Notes: generated by a model from the sequence alone, not told the origin. A DNA stretch of 64,000 bases from Bosea sp. BIWAKO-01 (GCF_001748145.1 NZ_BCQA01000001.1:3870501-3934500), one strand, 5' to 3'. Numbered from the stretch's first letter, positions 9,275 to 20,738 are shown. Numbers and translations: made by a program.

Positions 9275-10219
9275 ATGAATTTTGATCGGCAGACCACACT
9301 CCGCGCTCCCGTGTCCTTGAAGGGAATCGGTGTTCATTCCGGAGCTCCCGCCGGAATCTGCCTCAAGCCGTCCAACGCGAACTCCGGCATCGTCTTCCTC
9401 CGCAAGGAGTCCGAGGGCGGCCCCTCGCACCTGATCCATGCCCGCTACAACAAGGTGAGCGCCGCTGAGCTCTGCACCGTGATCGGCGATCGCGGTGCCG
9501 CCTCCGTCGCGACCATCGAACACCTGATGTCGGCCTGCGCCGGCCTCGGGCTCGACAATGTCCTGATCGAGATCGACGGCCCCGAAATGCCGATCATGGA
9601 CGGCAGCGCGGCTGAATTCGTCACGGCGATCGAAGATGCTGGCATCGTCACGCTTGGTGCGAACCGTCGTTATCTCAAGGTCCTGCAGCCGGTCCGCGTC
9701 GAGAAGGGGCGCGGCTTCGCCGAGCTCGCGCCGTTCGACAGCGGCTTCCGCCTCGATGTCGAGATCGATTTCGACACCCCGGCGATCGGCCGTCAGCGCA
9801 AGATCTTCGACCTCGAGCCGGTCGCTTATGCCCGCGAGATTTCGCGTGCCCGTACCTTCGGTTTCATGCGCGAAGTCGAGCAGCTCTGGAAGGCGGGTTT
9901 CGCGCTCGGCGCCTCGCTCGACAACACGGTCGCGATCGGCGACGACAAGGTGGTCAACCCGGAAGGCCTGCGCTACGCGGACGAGTTCGTGCGCCACAAG
10001 GTGCTGGACGCAGTTGGCGATCTCGCGCTGGCCGGCTATCCGATTCTCGGCGAGTTTCGCTCCTATTGCGGCGGTCACCGCATGAATGTGACCGTTCTGG
10101 AAGCCTTGTTCGCAGATCGCGCGAATTACGCGATCGTCGAGGCCGAGCCGGTCTATGCGCACCGTGCTGTGCAGATGGCCGTTGCGGCCCCCGCGGCCTT
10201 CGCGCCCGATCTGCACTGA
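9275..10219 (+). CDS. lpxC: UDP-3-O-acyl-N-acetylglucosamine deacetylase
   Basis: Zinc enzyme for the committed step of lipid A synthesis, removing acetate from UDP-3-O-acyl-GlcNAc in the cytoplasm. ATG 9275 gives 314 aa; the frame also opens at TTG 9263. Zinc ligands are visible: H83 in T-I-E-H-L-M-S-A, and H241 with D245 in R-H-K-V-L-D-A-V-G-D-L, matching E. coli H79, H238 and D242. G-V-H-S-G at the N-terminus and P-I-M-D-G-S-A-A are also family motifs. Position after ftsZ is the common dcw order. Confidence 0.97.
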   Translation: MNFDRQTTLRAPVSLKGIGVHSGAPAGICLKPSNANSGIVFLRKESEGGPSHLIHARYNKVSAAELCTVIGDRGAASVATIEHLMSACAGLGLDNVLIEIDGPEMPIMDGSAAEFVTAIEDAGIVTLGANRRYLKVLQPVRVEKGRGFAELAPFDSGFRLDVEIDFDTPAIGRQRKIFDLEPVAYAREISRARTFGFMREVEQLWKAGFALGASLDNTVAIGDDKVVNPEGLRYADEFVRHKVLDAVGDLALAGYPILGEFRSYCGGHRMNVTVLEALFADRANYAIVEAEPVYAHRAVQMAVAAPAAFAPDLH

Positions 10220-10245
10220 GCAGTCGAACAGTTTCGCGCGCGCCT

Positions 10246-10273
10246 TGCATTCGCCTGTTTTTTGTCGAATGCA
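10246..10273. repeat. Inverted repeat between lpxC and bamD
   Basis: TGCATTCG (10246-10253) and CGAATGCA (10266-10273) form a perfect 8-bp inverted repeat around a T-rich 12-base centre. The T run is in the loop, not after the stem, so this is not a standard terminator. It could be an operator or an RNA hairpin for bamD. Confidence 0.4.
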
Positions 10274-10385
10274 GCATGGGCCCCGCATGTTCGTAACCTG
10301 CCTTTCCCCGGTAGCGTGAGCGCTGCGTCTGAGGTAAAGGCATCCTTCGCCATCTTGCGGTGACGAGCGAAAGAGGACGGACGAC

Positions 10386-11297
10386 GTGAGCGTCATGCGG
10401 CTGAACAACCCGACTTCCCAAAGCGCCCGACCGATGCGGATGGGCGTTGCCCTGACGCTCGGCGCCGCCTTGCTGCTCGGCGGCTGCGACACGATGTCGT
10501 CGCTTAATCCATTCGACAAGCCTGAGGTCTACAAGCCGGAAATCGTCGCGGATGTGCCGGCCGACAAGCTCTATAACGAGGGGCTGGCTCGCTCTCAGAA
10601 CGGCGACAGCGAAGGCGCGGTCAAGAAGTTCGAAGAGATCGACAAGCAGGCGCCGTTCTCGCCCTACGCGAAAAAGGGCTTGATCATGGTTGCCTATACG
10701 AATTTCCAGGCAGCCAAGTACGAGGACGCGATCACGGCGTCCAAGCGCTTTCTGGCGCAGAACCCCGCCAGCCCTGATGCTGCCTATGCGCAGTACATCA
10801 TGGCGATGTCCTATTATAACCAGATCCCGGACGCGACGCGCGACCAGGAGCGCACCGAGCGCGCGCTTGCCGCGATGCAGGAGTTGCTCGATCGCTATCC
10901 GAAGTCCGAATATGTGATCGACACCCGCGAGAAGATGCTGGTTGCGCGCGATCAGCTTGCGGGCAAGGAGATGAATGTCGGGCGCTACTATCTCGAGAAG
11001 CGCAACTATACCGGTGCCGTGAACCGCTTCCGCGACGTCATCACCAAGTACCAGACCACGCGCCATGTCGAGGAGGCGCTGATGCGCCTGACCGAGGCCT
11101 ATATGGCAATGGGCATCACCAATGAGGCGCAGACTGCCGCTGCCGTGCTCGGGCATAACTTCCCCGACAGCCCCTGGTACAAGGACGCCTATACCCTGCT
11201 CCAGAGTGGCGGCCTCGAGCCCCGCGAGGATCGCGGCTCCTATATCAGCCGGTTGTTCAACGGCTTCACCCGTTCGGTCGTCGGCCTCGTCCGCTGA
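10386..11297 (+). CDS. bamD: Outer membrane protein assembly factor BamD
   Basis: Lipoprotein of the BAM complex that inserts beta-barrel proteins into the outer membrane. GTG 10386 is chosen because an AGAGGA ribosome site sits 8 bases before it; the next ATG (10395) would be too far. 303 aa. Lipobox L-L-L-G-G-C with the acylated cysteine at residue 34, then TPR-type repeats: Y-N-E-G-L-A, P-F-S-P-Y-A-K-K-G-L, the A-A-K-Y-E-D-A-I repeat, and D-R-Y-P-x-S-E-Y. N-terminal length before the lipobox is slightly long. Likely essential. Confidence 0.94.
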   Translation: MSVMRLNNPTSQSARPMRMGVALTLGAALLLGGCDTMSSLNPFDKPEVYKPEIVADVPADKLYNEGLARSQNGDSEGAVKKFEEIDKQAPFSPYAKKGLIMVAYTNFQAAKYEDAITASKRFLAQNPASPDAAYAQYIMAMSYYNQIPDATRDQERTERALAAMQELLDRYPKSEYVIDTREKMLVARDQLAGKEMNVGRYYLEKRNYTGAVNRFRDVITKYQTTRHVEEALMRLTEAYMAMGITNEAQTAAAVLGHNFPDSPWYKDAYTLLQSGGLEPREDRGSYISRLFNGFTRSVVGLVR

Positions 11298-11363
11298 GGC
11301 CGGGCAGGTGCATGGCCGGGTGACGGACCGCATGCCACTCCCTTCAATCACGCGCTGAGCATC

Positions 11364-13064
11364 ATGCTGGCGCAGCTTTCGATCCGTGACATCGTCCTGA
11401 TCGACCGGCTCGATCTGGCGTTCGGCGCCGGGCTGAGCGTGTTGACCGGTGAGACCGGCGCCGGCAAGTCGATCCTGCTCGACGGCTTTGCGCTGGCGCT
11501 CGGTGGTCGCGGCGACGGCGGGCTCGTGCGCCATGGCGAGGCGCAAGGCCAGGTCAGTGCCGTCTTCGACCTGCCGCTCGCCCATCCGGCTCGCAAGCTG
11601 GCGCAGGCCCAGGAGATCGACACAGACGGCGATCTGATCCTGCGACGCGTGCAGTATGCGGACGGGCGGACACGCGCCTTCGTCAATGACCAGCCGGTCA
11701 GCGTCCAGATCCTGCGGCTGATCGGCAGCGCCATCGTCGAGATCCATGGTCAGCATGATGACCGGGCCCTGACCGATGCGGCGCAGCACCGCGCCATACT
11801 TGACGGTTTTGCCGGCCTTGAAGGGCAGGCCGAGATCACTGCGACGGCCAGCGATGTGCTGAAGCGCGCGCGGCAGGCGCTGCAGACGCAGCGCATCCGT
11901 GTCGAGGCCGCACGCAAGGAGGCTGATTTTCTGCGCCACGCCGTGGCCGAACTTGGCAAGCTTGCGCCGGAACCGGGCGAGGAAGATGCGCTGGCCAGCC
12001 GGCGCCAGGGCATGATGCAGGCGGAAAAGGTGGCGCGGGATCTTTCCGATGCCTATGAGGCCGTCGGTGGCCAGGCTTCCCCTGTCCCCTCTCTTGCCGC
12101 GGTGCTCCGCCGGCTGGAGCGGCGTGCTGCGCAGGCACCAGAACTCGTCGATCCCTCGATGGCTGCGCTCAACACCGCGATCATGGCGCTGGAAGAAGCG
12201 GGCGAAGCGCTCGCGGCGGCCATGCGTGCAGCGGAGTATGATCCGCGCGAGCAGGAACGGGTCGAGGAACGGCTGTTCGCCTTGCGGGCAGCGGGCCGAA
12301 AGTTCGACGTTCCCGTCGAGGCGCTTGCCGATCTTGCGGCCAGGATGAGTGCCGACCTTGCCGAGCTCGACGAGAGCGAGAGCTCCTTGGCCCGGCTCGA
12401 AGCGGAGCTCGCTCGGGCGGAAGCCGATTATCTCGCCAGGGCGCGGGCGCTCTCTGCTGCCCGCGGCGAGGCCGCGTTGCGTCTCGACACTGCGGTCAAG
12501 GCAGAATTGCCGCCGCTGAAGCTCGAGCGTGCGCGATTTATCACCCATATCGATCGCGACGAGGATGCGCGTGGGCCGGAAGGGTTCGACCGCGTCGAAT
12601 TCTGGGTCGAAACCAATCCCGGCACGCGGCCCGGCCCGATGATGAAGGTTGCGTCCGGGGGCGAGCTCTCGCGCTTCATGCTCGCCCTGAAGGTCGTGCT
12701 TGCCGAGCGCGGGTCGGCGCCGACGCTTGTCTTCGACGAAATCGATAGCGGAGTGGGCGGCGCGGTTGCAGATGCGATCGGAGAGCGTCTGGCGCGTCTG
12801 GCGCGACAGGTGCAGGTCATCTCGGTGACGCATGCGCCGCAGGTCGCGGCCAAGGCTGGACGTCATTTCCTGATCGCCAAATCGGCGCTGGACAATGATG
12901 CGGCCTCTCGCACGGTGACGCGCGTGACGCCGCTCGAGGACCGGACACGGCGCGAGGAGATCGCTCGCATGCTTGCCGGTGCCAGCATCACCGAGGAGGC
13001 GAGGGCTGCCGCCGCCCGTCTGCTCGAGGCTGCTGGCCTGCATGGCGCGGCGGCGCGCGCCTGA
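11364..13064 (+). CDS. recN: DNA repair protein RecN
   Basis: SMC-like ATPase acting in double-strand break repair. 566 aa, normal for RecN. Starts directly with the ATPase head: L-S-I-R-D-I-V-L-I-D-R-L, Walker A G-E-T-G-A-G-K-S at 29-36, then a Gln-rich H-G-Q-H-D segment. A coiled-coil middle (about 150-370) follows, then the C-terminal head with S-G-G-E-L-S-R-F-M-L-A-L-K signature and Walker B T-L-V-F-D-E-I-D-S-G-V-G-G. Located 66 bases after bamD, possibly the same transcript. No LexA box was identified upstream. Confidence 0.96.
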   Translation: MLAQLSIRDIVLIDRLDLAFGAGLSVLTGETGAGKSILLDGFALALGGRGDGGLVRHGEAQGQVSAVFDLPLAHPARKLAQAQEIDTDGDLILRRVQYADGRTRAFVNDQPVSVQILRLIGSAIVEIHGQHDDRALTDAAQHRAILDGFAGLEGQAEITATASDVLKRARQALQTQRIRVEAARKEADFLRHAVAELGKLAPEPGEEDALASRRQGMMQAEKVARDLSDAYEAVGGQASPVPSLAAVLRRLERRAAQAPELVDPSMAALNTAIMALEEAGEALAAAMRAAEYDPREQERVEERLFALRAAGRKFDVPVEALADLAARMSADLAELDESESSLARLEAELARAEADYLARARALSAARGEAALRLDTAVKAELPPLKLERARFITHIDRDEDARGPEGFDRVEFWVETNPGTRPGPMMKVASGGELSRFMLALKVVLAERGSAPTLVFDEIDSGVGGAVADAIGERLARLARQVQVISVTHAPQVAAKAGRHFLIAKSALDNDAASRTVTRVTPLEDRTRREEIARMLAGASITEEARAAAARLLEAAGLHGAAARA

Positions 13065-13219
13065 CCACAGCGATCTGCATTCCCTTTCTGCGAATTCTGC
13101 TCTAAGAGCGGCAGAGACTGGCTTATGGTGTTATGGCTGCGTTTCACGCGCCGCGATGCCTGCCTCACGATCTCCCGCGCCGCATCACGCCGCGCGCATG
13201 AACTCAAGGCCGATTAACG

Positions 13220-15304
13220 ATGGCATTCCTTCCCACGAGCCCGCCGCTCGCGCGTGCGCTCGCCGAACGCAACTACAATGATCCGACGCCCGTCCAGAAC
13301 GCCGTTCTGGAAGAGGCGGCGGCCGGACGCGACCTTCTGGTCTCGTCACAGACGGGCTCCGGCAAGACCGTCGCTTATGGGCTCGCCATCGGCGAAACCC
13401 TGCTGGAGGGTGCCGAGGTCCTGGGCCGCGCCGGGAAACCTCTGGCGCTGATCATCGCGCCGACCCGCGAGCTGGCATTGCAGGTCCAGCGCGAGCTCGC
13501 GTGGCTCTACAAGCATGCCGGCGCCCGGGTGATCTCCTGTGTCGGCGGCATGGATCCGCGCCGAGAGGCCGCCTTGCTGGACGAGGGCGCGCATATCGTC
13601 GTCGGCACACCCGGCCGCCTGCGTGACCACATCGAGCGGCACAGGCTCGATGTCTCGGCGCTCCGAGCCGTCGTCCTCGACGAGGCCGACGAGATGCTCG
13701 ATCTCGGTTTCCGCGACGATCTCGAATTCATTCTGAAGACGACCCCAGCGGAACGCCGCAGCCTGCTCTTCTCCGCGACCTTGCCCAAGGCGATCATCGC
13801 GCTGGCGAGGAGCTATCAACGCGATGCCCTGCGCATCGAGGTGGCCGGCTCGGCAACCGGGCATGCCGATATCGAGTATCGCGCGATCCGTGTCTTCCCG
13901 AAGGAAGCCGAGCTCGCGGTCGTCAACCTGCTGCGCTTCCACGATTCGCCCTGTGCGCTCGTCTTCTGCAACACCCGCAATGCGGTCCGCCATCTCGAGG
14001 CGATCCTGCTGGAGCGCGGCTTTTCGGCGGTGGCGCTCTCCGGCGAGCTCAGCCAGAGCGAGCGCAACTCGGCGCTGCAGGCTCTGCGCGACGGTCGCGC
14101 CCGCGTCTGCGTCGCGACCGACGTGGCTGCGCGCGGCATCGACCTGCCGGGCCTGACACTGGTCATCCATGCCGAGCTGCCGAACGATCCAGAGGTCATG
14201 CAGCACCGCAGCGGCCGGACGGGCCGCGCGGGCAAGAAGGGGACCAGCGTCCTGCTGGTGCCGCCCTCTCGGCGCCGCAAGGCCGACATGCTGCTCTCCG
14301 AAGCCAAGGTCGAGGCCGTCTGGGCCGGTGCTCCGACGCAGGAGGAAATCCGCGCGCTCGACCAGGAGCGGCTGCTGCAGGATCCGCTGCTGACCGGCGA
14401 GGCGAGCGAGGATGATGCCGGAATGGTCGAGGCCCTGCTTGCCGGTCGTTCGACGCAGGAGATCGCGGCCGCCCTGGTCAGGGTCTATCGTTCGCGCCTG
14501 CCGGCGGCGGAGGAGGTCGGTGATCCCGGTTTCGGGCGCGACGAGCGCAGGCCGGTGCGCAGCACCGAGGATTACGCTCGTCCGCGCGAGCGGGACCGCG
14601 AGCAGGGCGAGAGGCCGCACAAGGCGGGGCCGCGTGGCGATACGGTCTGGTTCCGCCTGAATATCGGTCGCCGCGACGGCGCCGATCCCCGGCAGCTGCT
14701 GCCGATGCTCTGCCGTCGTGGCAAGATCACCCGTGACGAGGTCGGCGCCATCCGCATCTTCGACACGGAAACCAAGGTCGAGATCGATGCCGATGTCGCG
14801 GAACGCTTCGCGTCGCTGGCGAGCGCGACCGACCGGGACAAGATCGTGATCGAGCCCGTGACCGGCGAAGGCGAGCGGCGCCCGGCCAAGCCCTTCGCGG
14901 AAAAAGCATCCCATACGCGTGCGCCGCGGGCCGAGGATGAGCGGGCGAGCGCGCCATTCCCCGGCAAGAAGAAGCCTTACGAAGGCAAGGGCAAGCCCTT
15001 CGGCGCCAAGGCGCATGGCGGCAAGCCTTATGATCCTGCCCGGCGCGATCGCGAGCCCGTCTATGACGAGAACGCTGTGCTGCGCCCCAGCGAGCGGCCC
15101 TTCGACAAGAAGTCCGGTCCCTCGGACAAGCCCTTTGCCAAGGGCAAGCCCTTTGCCGGCGCCAAGCCGTTTTCCGGTAAGCCCAGCCATGGTGGGAAGA
15201 GCTTTGGTCATGGCAAGCCGGACGCTGGATTTGCAGGCGGTGAGCGCGGCAAGCCTGCCGGCAAGCCGTTCAAGAGCAAGAAGCCGCGTCGAGACGATCG
15301 CTGA
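13220..15304 (+). CDS. DEAD-box RNA helicase with DbpA-like RNA-binding domain and basic tail
   Basis: 694-aa ATP-dependent RNA helicase. Q motif region N-D-P-T-P-V-Q, motif I SQTGSGKT (43-50), motif Ia P-T-R-E-L-A-L-Q-V, G-T-P-G-R, motif II D-E-A-D, motif III S-A-T, and motif VI H-R-S-G-R-T-G-R-A-G. After the RecA2 domain comes a segment like the DbpA RNA-binding fold (W-F-R-L-N-I-G-R-R-D, about residues 475-545). The last 130 residues are a low-complexity Lys/Gly/Pro-rich tail with repeated G-K-P-F units. Probably ribosome biogenesis or cold adaptation; it is not certain which named helicase it matches. Confidence 0.93.
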   Translation: MAFLPTSPPLARALAERNYNDPTPVQNAVLEEAAAGRDLLVSSQTGSGKTVAYGLAIGETLLEGAEVLGRAGKPLALIIAPTRELALQVQRELAWLYKHAGARVISCVGGMDPRREAALLDEGAHIVVGTPGRLRDHIERHRLDVSALRAVVLDEADEMLDLGFRDDLEFILKTTPAERRSLLFSATLPKAIIALARSYQRDALRIEVAGSATGHADIEYRAIRVFPKEAELAVVNLLRFHDSPCALVFCNTRNAVRHLEAILLERGFSAVALSGELSQSERNSALQALRDGRARVCVATDVAARGIDLPGLTLVIHAELPNDPEVMQHRSGRTGRAGKKGTSVLLVPPSRRRKADMLLSEAKVEAVWAGAPTQEEIRALDQERLLQDPLLTGEASEDDAGMVEALLAGRSTQEIAAALVRVYRSRLPAAEEVGDPGFGRDERRPVRSTEDYARPRERDREQGERPHKAGPRGDTVWFRLNIGRRDGADPRQLLPMLCRRGKITRDEVGAIRIFDTETKVEIDADVAERFASLASATDRDKIVIEPVTGEGERRPAKPFAEKASHTRAPRAEDERASAPFPGKKKPYEGKGKPFGAKAHGGKPYDPARRDREPVYDENAVLRPSERPFDKKSGPSDKPFAKGKPFAGAKPFSGKPSHGGKSFGHGKPDAGFAGGERGKPAGKPFKSKKPRRDDR

Positions 15305-15353
15305 TCCGCAACGTGGTTCGTCAGCCGTGGCAGCAGGGCTCGAGATCATTCAG

Positions 15354-15386
15354 AAACGCCCCCTCCCAGGCCGGGAGGGGGCGTTT
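15354..15386 (+). terminator. Rho-independent terminator of the DEAD-box helicase
   Basis: Perfect 14-bp stem (AAACGCCCCCTCCC, 15354-15367; matching arm 15373-15386) with a 5-base loop, 50 bases after the helicase stop. The right arm ends in TTT. Confidence 0.88.
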
Positions 15387-15632
15387 CGCGTTTCGGCGAC
15401 CAATCCATCCTGAGTGGCGGGCAGGGAGCTCCGTGTCATTTCCGCGGCCGAGACCGCACGGAAGCAGCGCTCGCGAGCGGAGATGCGAAGGCAAGGGATG
15501 CGGCTGACGCCAGGACGTGGTTGCGTCCGGCGAGGGCAAGTCAGGATGGTGGCGAGCCGGTGGCGATCAAACGCTGAGGGCGCATCCGCAGACGAGCGCC
15601 GATGACGTCCGTAATGTTCGCCAACTTGCCGG
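15387..15632. other. Gene-free interval
   Basis: Between the helicase terminator and the small membrane peptide gene. A 63-codon plus-strand frame at 15414 is Arg-rich, matches nothing I recognise and has no ribosome site. I see no supported gene here. Confidence 0.4.
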
Positions 15633-15707
15633 TCAGCGCAGGCCCAGGAAGGACAGGATAGCGAGGACCACGACCACGAGGCCGACGATGTAAATGATGT
15701 TGTTCAT
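15633..15707 (-). CDS. 24-residue single-pass membrane peptide
   Basis: ATG 15707 to TGA gives 24 residues: Met-Asn-Asn, a continuous hydrophobic helix (I-I-Y-I-V-G-L-V-V-V-V-L-A-I-L), then S-F-L-G-L-R. This is the pattern of short conserved hypothetical membrane peptides found in many Hyphomicrobiales. A G-rich ribosome-binding stretch lies upstream. The longer frame starting at 15920 adds low-complexity residues and is not supported. No function is known to me; membrane insertion is predicted from composition only. Confidence 0.65.
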   Translation of the reverse strand: MNNIIYIVGLVVVVLAILSFLGLR

Positions 15708-15945
15708 GAGAAGCCCCCGGCTTTGATCGGGCTGCTGGCGCCCGCATGATTCAGCGTCACCATTCTGTTGTGACGAGAACTGAACCGGTGCGGCGCGCAA
15801 AGGTTCCCAAACGGCGTTGGCGGCTGCAGGAGCGATGGAATCCCGAAGGTCGTATTGGCCGGGCTGCCGAGCGATATTGCCGCCGGGCCGCGTTGAGAGG
15901 GAGCCGGATTGCTCCGACACCCTCCTCAGGCGAATTCATCTGCGT

Positions 15946-16251
15946 TCAGCGGCAGATGGTGACCGGGCGGACCACCGGGCCGACGCCCGGAACGAAACCA
16001 CGACGGAACACCTTGTAGCAGCCGCCGTAATGGGCGCTGGTGTAGACCGGGCGGTATCCCCAGCCCGGGCGGCCCCAGCCCCAGGGGCGGGGATGATGAA
16101 AACCGTGGCCGAAATGGCCGTGATGGCCATGGCCGTGCCAGCCAGGCGCGGCCTGCGCGGAGGTGGCGATGGCCAGCGAGCTGCCGATGAGGGCACCGGC
16201 ACCGAGAACGAAGGCGGTGGCAAGGCCGGTGAGGATCGTGCGGGCGGTCAT
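15946..16251 (-). CDS. Secreted Gly/His-rich small protein
   Basis: 101 aa. A clear Sec signal peptide (Arg-containing start, Ala/Leu core, cleavage near A-Q-A-A) is followed by a short mature region of about 70 residues. That region is dominated by His, Gly and Trp (H-G-H-G-H-H-G-H-F-G-H-G) and then aromatic Arg/Pro-rich sequence with two cysteines near the C-terminus. Such proteins are common hypothetical periplasmic proteins in this group. The histidine cluster could bind metal ions, but this is inference. Both neighbours are on the same strand. Confidence 0.75.
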   Translation of the reverse strand: MTARTILTGLATAFVLGAGALIGSSLAIATSAQAAPGWHGHGHHGHFGHGFHHPRPWGWGRPGWGYRPVYTSAHYGGCYKVFRRGFVPGVGPVVRPVTICR

Positions 16252-16363
16252 GAAATCTCTCCCTTGGCTTTGTGCGAGGCCGCGGGACGCAGCCTCATGA
16301 CCTTTGGTCGCGCGAGACGCGAGACAGGTTCAAAGTTGCAGGAGATTTTCTGAGGAGCCCGGC

Positions 16364-16390
16364 GCAACCGGGCCGAACCGGCCCGGTTGC
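16364..16390 (-). terminator. Hairpin after the DUF2189 gene
   Basis: Perfect 11-bp stem (GCAACCGGGCC with GGCCCGGTTGC) and 5-base loop, 11 bases past the stop at 16401. No T run follows on the minus strand, so it is a weak or Rho-assisted terminator candidate. Confidence 0.45.
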
Positions 16391-16400
16391 TGAAGACGGG

Positions 16401-17219
16401 CTATCTCTCCACGACCTTGCGATAGAGATGCCAGGTGGCGTGGCCGAGGATCGGCATAACCAGGACGAGACCGACCAGCACCGGCAGGCAGCCGAGGATG
16501 AGCAGGCCGGTGACCATGAGACCCCAGATCATCATGACGCGTGGATTGGCTTCGACCGCGGCAACTGAGGTGCGGATCGCCGTTGCCACATCGACATGCT
16601 TGTCGAGCACCAGCGGGAAGGAGATCACGGTCATTGAAAAGGCGGCAATCGCGAAGAGCGCGCCGAGTGCGTTACCGACGATAATCATGGTCCAGCCGTT
16701 CGGTGTCGTCAGCACTTCGCCGAGGAAGTCGCTGATCGAGGTCACCGGCATGCCGCCAAGAAGCCAGCGATAGATCAGCCAGGCGGAAAGCAGCCAGGCG
16801 ATGAAGAGCCCGGTCAGCAAGCCTCCGAGTGCAAGGATCGTCCCGATCGAGCGGGATTTCAGGATCGCGAAGGCGTGCGCCCATGAGGAGTTCATACCGC
16901 GTTCCCGGCGTCGGCTGATCTCGTAGAGGCCGATGGCAGCGAAGGGGCCGAGCAAGGCAAAGCCGGACAGCAGCGGGAACAGCAATGGGAAGATGTTGTA
17001 GCTCACTGTGAGCTGAGCGATGACGACGCCTGCGATCGGATAGATCAGCGCGATGAAGACGAGATGGCTCGGCTGGGCCATGAAGTCCTCGTAACCGCGC
17101 CAGAGCGCGTCGCGCAGATCAGCTGTGGTGATGGTGCGCACGCGCGGCTCAATGACGGGCTTGGCAGGTGCATTCGTCTTGCGGTCAGCATTGGAGATCA
17201 TGCTGTCGAGATTGGCCAT
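16401..17219 (-). CDS. DUF2189 family integral membrane protein
   Basis: 272 aa from ATG 17219, preceded by a GGGAGGA ribosome site; the longer frame to 17321 lacks one. About six hydrophobic helices, the first near L-V-F-I-A-L-I-Y-P-I-A-G, then G-F-A-L-L-G-P-F-A-A-I-G-L-Y-E-I-S-R-R-R-E, a hallmark stretch of the DUF2189 family, and the last near P-V-L-V-G-L-V-L-V-M-P-I-L-G-H-A-T-W-H-L-Y-R. The C-terminal tail is basic. Function of the family is not established. Divergent from ligA. Confidence 0.85.
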   Translation of the reverse strand: MANLDSMISNADRKTNAPAKPVIEPRVRTITTADLRDALWRGYEDFMAQPSHLVFIALIYPIAGVVIAQLTVSYNIFPLLFPLLSGFALLGPFAAIGLYEISRRRERGMNSSWAHAFAILKSRSIGTILALGGLLTGLFIAWLLSAWLIYRWLLGGMPVTSISDFLGEVLTTPNGWTMIIVGNALGALFAIAAFSMTVISFPLVLDKHVDVATAIRTSVAAVEANPRVMMIWGLMVTGLLILGCLPVLVGLVLVMPILGHATWHLYRKVVER

Positions 17220-17335
17220 TGGCAGTCCTCCCGGTTCTGGCCCGGTGCGCAATGGCGGTCCTGACGCGATCCTTGGGTCAAGTCGCCGAAGGCGTCGAGC
17301 ATCCAATTCCAGCACCACCACTATACGCCTGATGA

Positions 17336-19576
<2,241 letters not shown>

Positions 19577-19651
19577 CGCCAGCGGGAGCGGAGCTGCGCC
19601 ATCCGATTGGGGTGAGCGGCAGGTGCGGGTTCGGACTGGCGGGTGGCTTGC

Positions 19652-20641
19652 TCAGGGGCCTCCGAATTGCTGCGGCGGTGCAGAGCCTGGCCGCGGATCG
19701 CTATTGAACGCCGGCCCCCCTTCCGCGTCCGTCACCCGGAAGTGGCTGGGCGGCGCGCCTATGACGCGCTTGAAGGCACGGCTGAAGGCAGCCTCCGATT
19801 CATAGCCGAGCCGGCGCGCGACGATGGCGATCTTCATCCGGTCGCGGACGAGCCATTGCCGGGCCTGATGCATCCTGACCTGCACGACATAACGGGCGGG
19901 AGTTTCGCCAACGACGCTGGCGAAGCGCTCGGCGAAAGCGGAGCGCGACGCGTGCATGACCCCGGCAAGCGCCTCGACGGTCCAGTCCTCACTAGGATTG
20001 AGATGGATCGCGGCCAGGACCCGCCCGATATCGGGATCGCGCGCCGCGGCGACCCAGCCGGTCGAATCACCGCAACCCCGCTCGACCCAGGAGCGGATCA
20101 ACGCAGCGGCGACGACGTCGGCCAGGCGGGTGAGGATGCTGCCGGCACCGACCCGGTCCAGCGCGAGCTCGCAGGCCATGGTCGTGAGCAGGGGCGGGAT
20201 GCCCGGTTCGTTGGCCGCGAGCTCATGCAGCCGCATCAGTTCCGGCATCATCCGCAACAGCGGGTGCTGGCCATCGACGTTGAAGCTCATGCTGCCGCTG
20301 AAGAACATGGTCTGTTCGCCGTCGCCACCGCCGCGCGCCTCGGCGATGTCGCCGCAGACGGTCTGGAGCTGGCATTGTCCGAGCGGCTTGGCGCAGGCGC
20401 CGGGCGCGCTCGCCAAGGCGTGCTCGGCGCCGCGCGGCAACAGCACGGCATCGCCTTGCTCGAGGCGGATCCACTCGTTCTCCGGCGTCCGTAGCCAGCA
20501 GCCGCGTTCGGCGGCGAAGTGGAAGCGCGCCGCCTGCTGCGCCGGAAAGAGCAGGCCCCAAGGGGCGGTCATCTGGAAGCGAGCGTAGTCGACGCCCTCC
20601 AGCCGCAGGCCACGGAGCATTTCTGTCAGCGGATCGGTCAT
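19652..20641 (-). CDS. AraC family regulator with cupin-type sensor
   Basis: 329 aa. The N-terminal half is a cupin-like sensor of the AraC_binding_2/cupin_6 type, with A-P-W-G-L-L-F-P and a glutamate-containing strand W-I-R-L-E-Q-G-D-A-V-L-L-P-R-G-A-E-H. The C-terminal hundred residues carry two HTH motifs: W-T-V-E-A-L-A-G-V-M-H-A-S-R-S-A-F-A-E-R-F and I-A-I-V-A-R-R-L-G-Y-E-S-E-A-A-F-S-R-A-F-K. It is divergent from an MFS transporter 97 bases away, so autoregulation and control of that exporter are likely. Inducer unknown. Confidence 0.9.
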   Translation of the reverse strand: MTDPLTEMLRGLRLEGVDYARFQMTAPWGLLFPAQQAARFHFAAERGCWLRTPENEWIRLEQGDAVLLPRGAEHALASAPGACAKPLGQCQLQTVCGDIAEARGGGDGEQTMFFSGSMSFNVDGQHPLLRMMPELMRLHELAANEPGIPPLLTTMACELALDRVGAGSILTRLADVVAAALIRSWVERGCGDSTGWVAAARDPDIGRVLAAIHLNPSEDWTVEALAGVMHASRSAFAERFASVVGETPARYVVQVRMHQARQWLVRDRMKIAIVARRLGYESEAAFSRAFKRVIGAPPSHFRVTDAEGGPAFNSDPRPGSAPPQQFGGP

Positions 20642-20738
20642 GGAATCCTGGACGAATGGTCAAGCATTTCGGATTTCCTAACATGGAAGCTCCAGAGCGT
20701 CATCTCTACTTGTCGGGTCCGACGTCCTGGAGACCGCC

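Noticed and set aside
9954..13043. Minus-strand 1029-codon open frame
   Set aside because: Antisense to lpxC, bamD and recN, all well supported; no recognisable domain in the frame.
15414..15605. 63-codon Arg-rich frame after the helicase terminator
   Set aside because: No ribosome site, no recognisable motif, composition typical of random GC-rich DNA.
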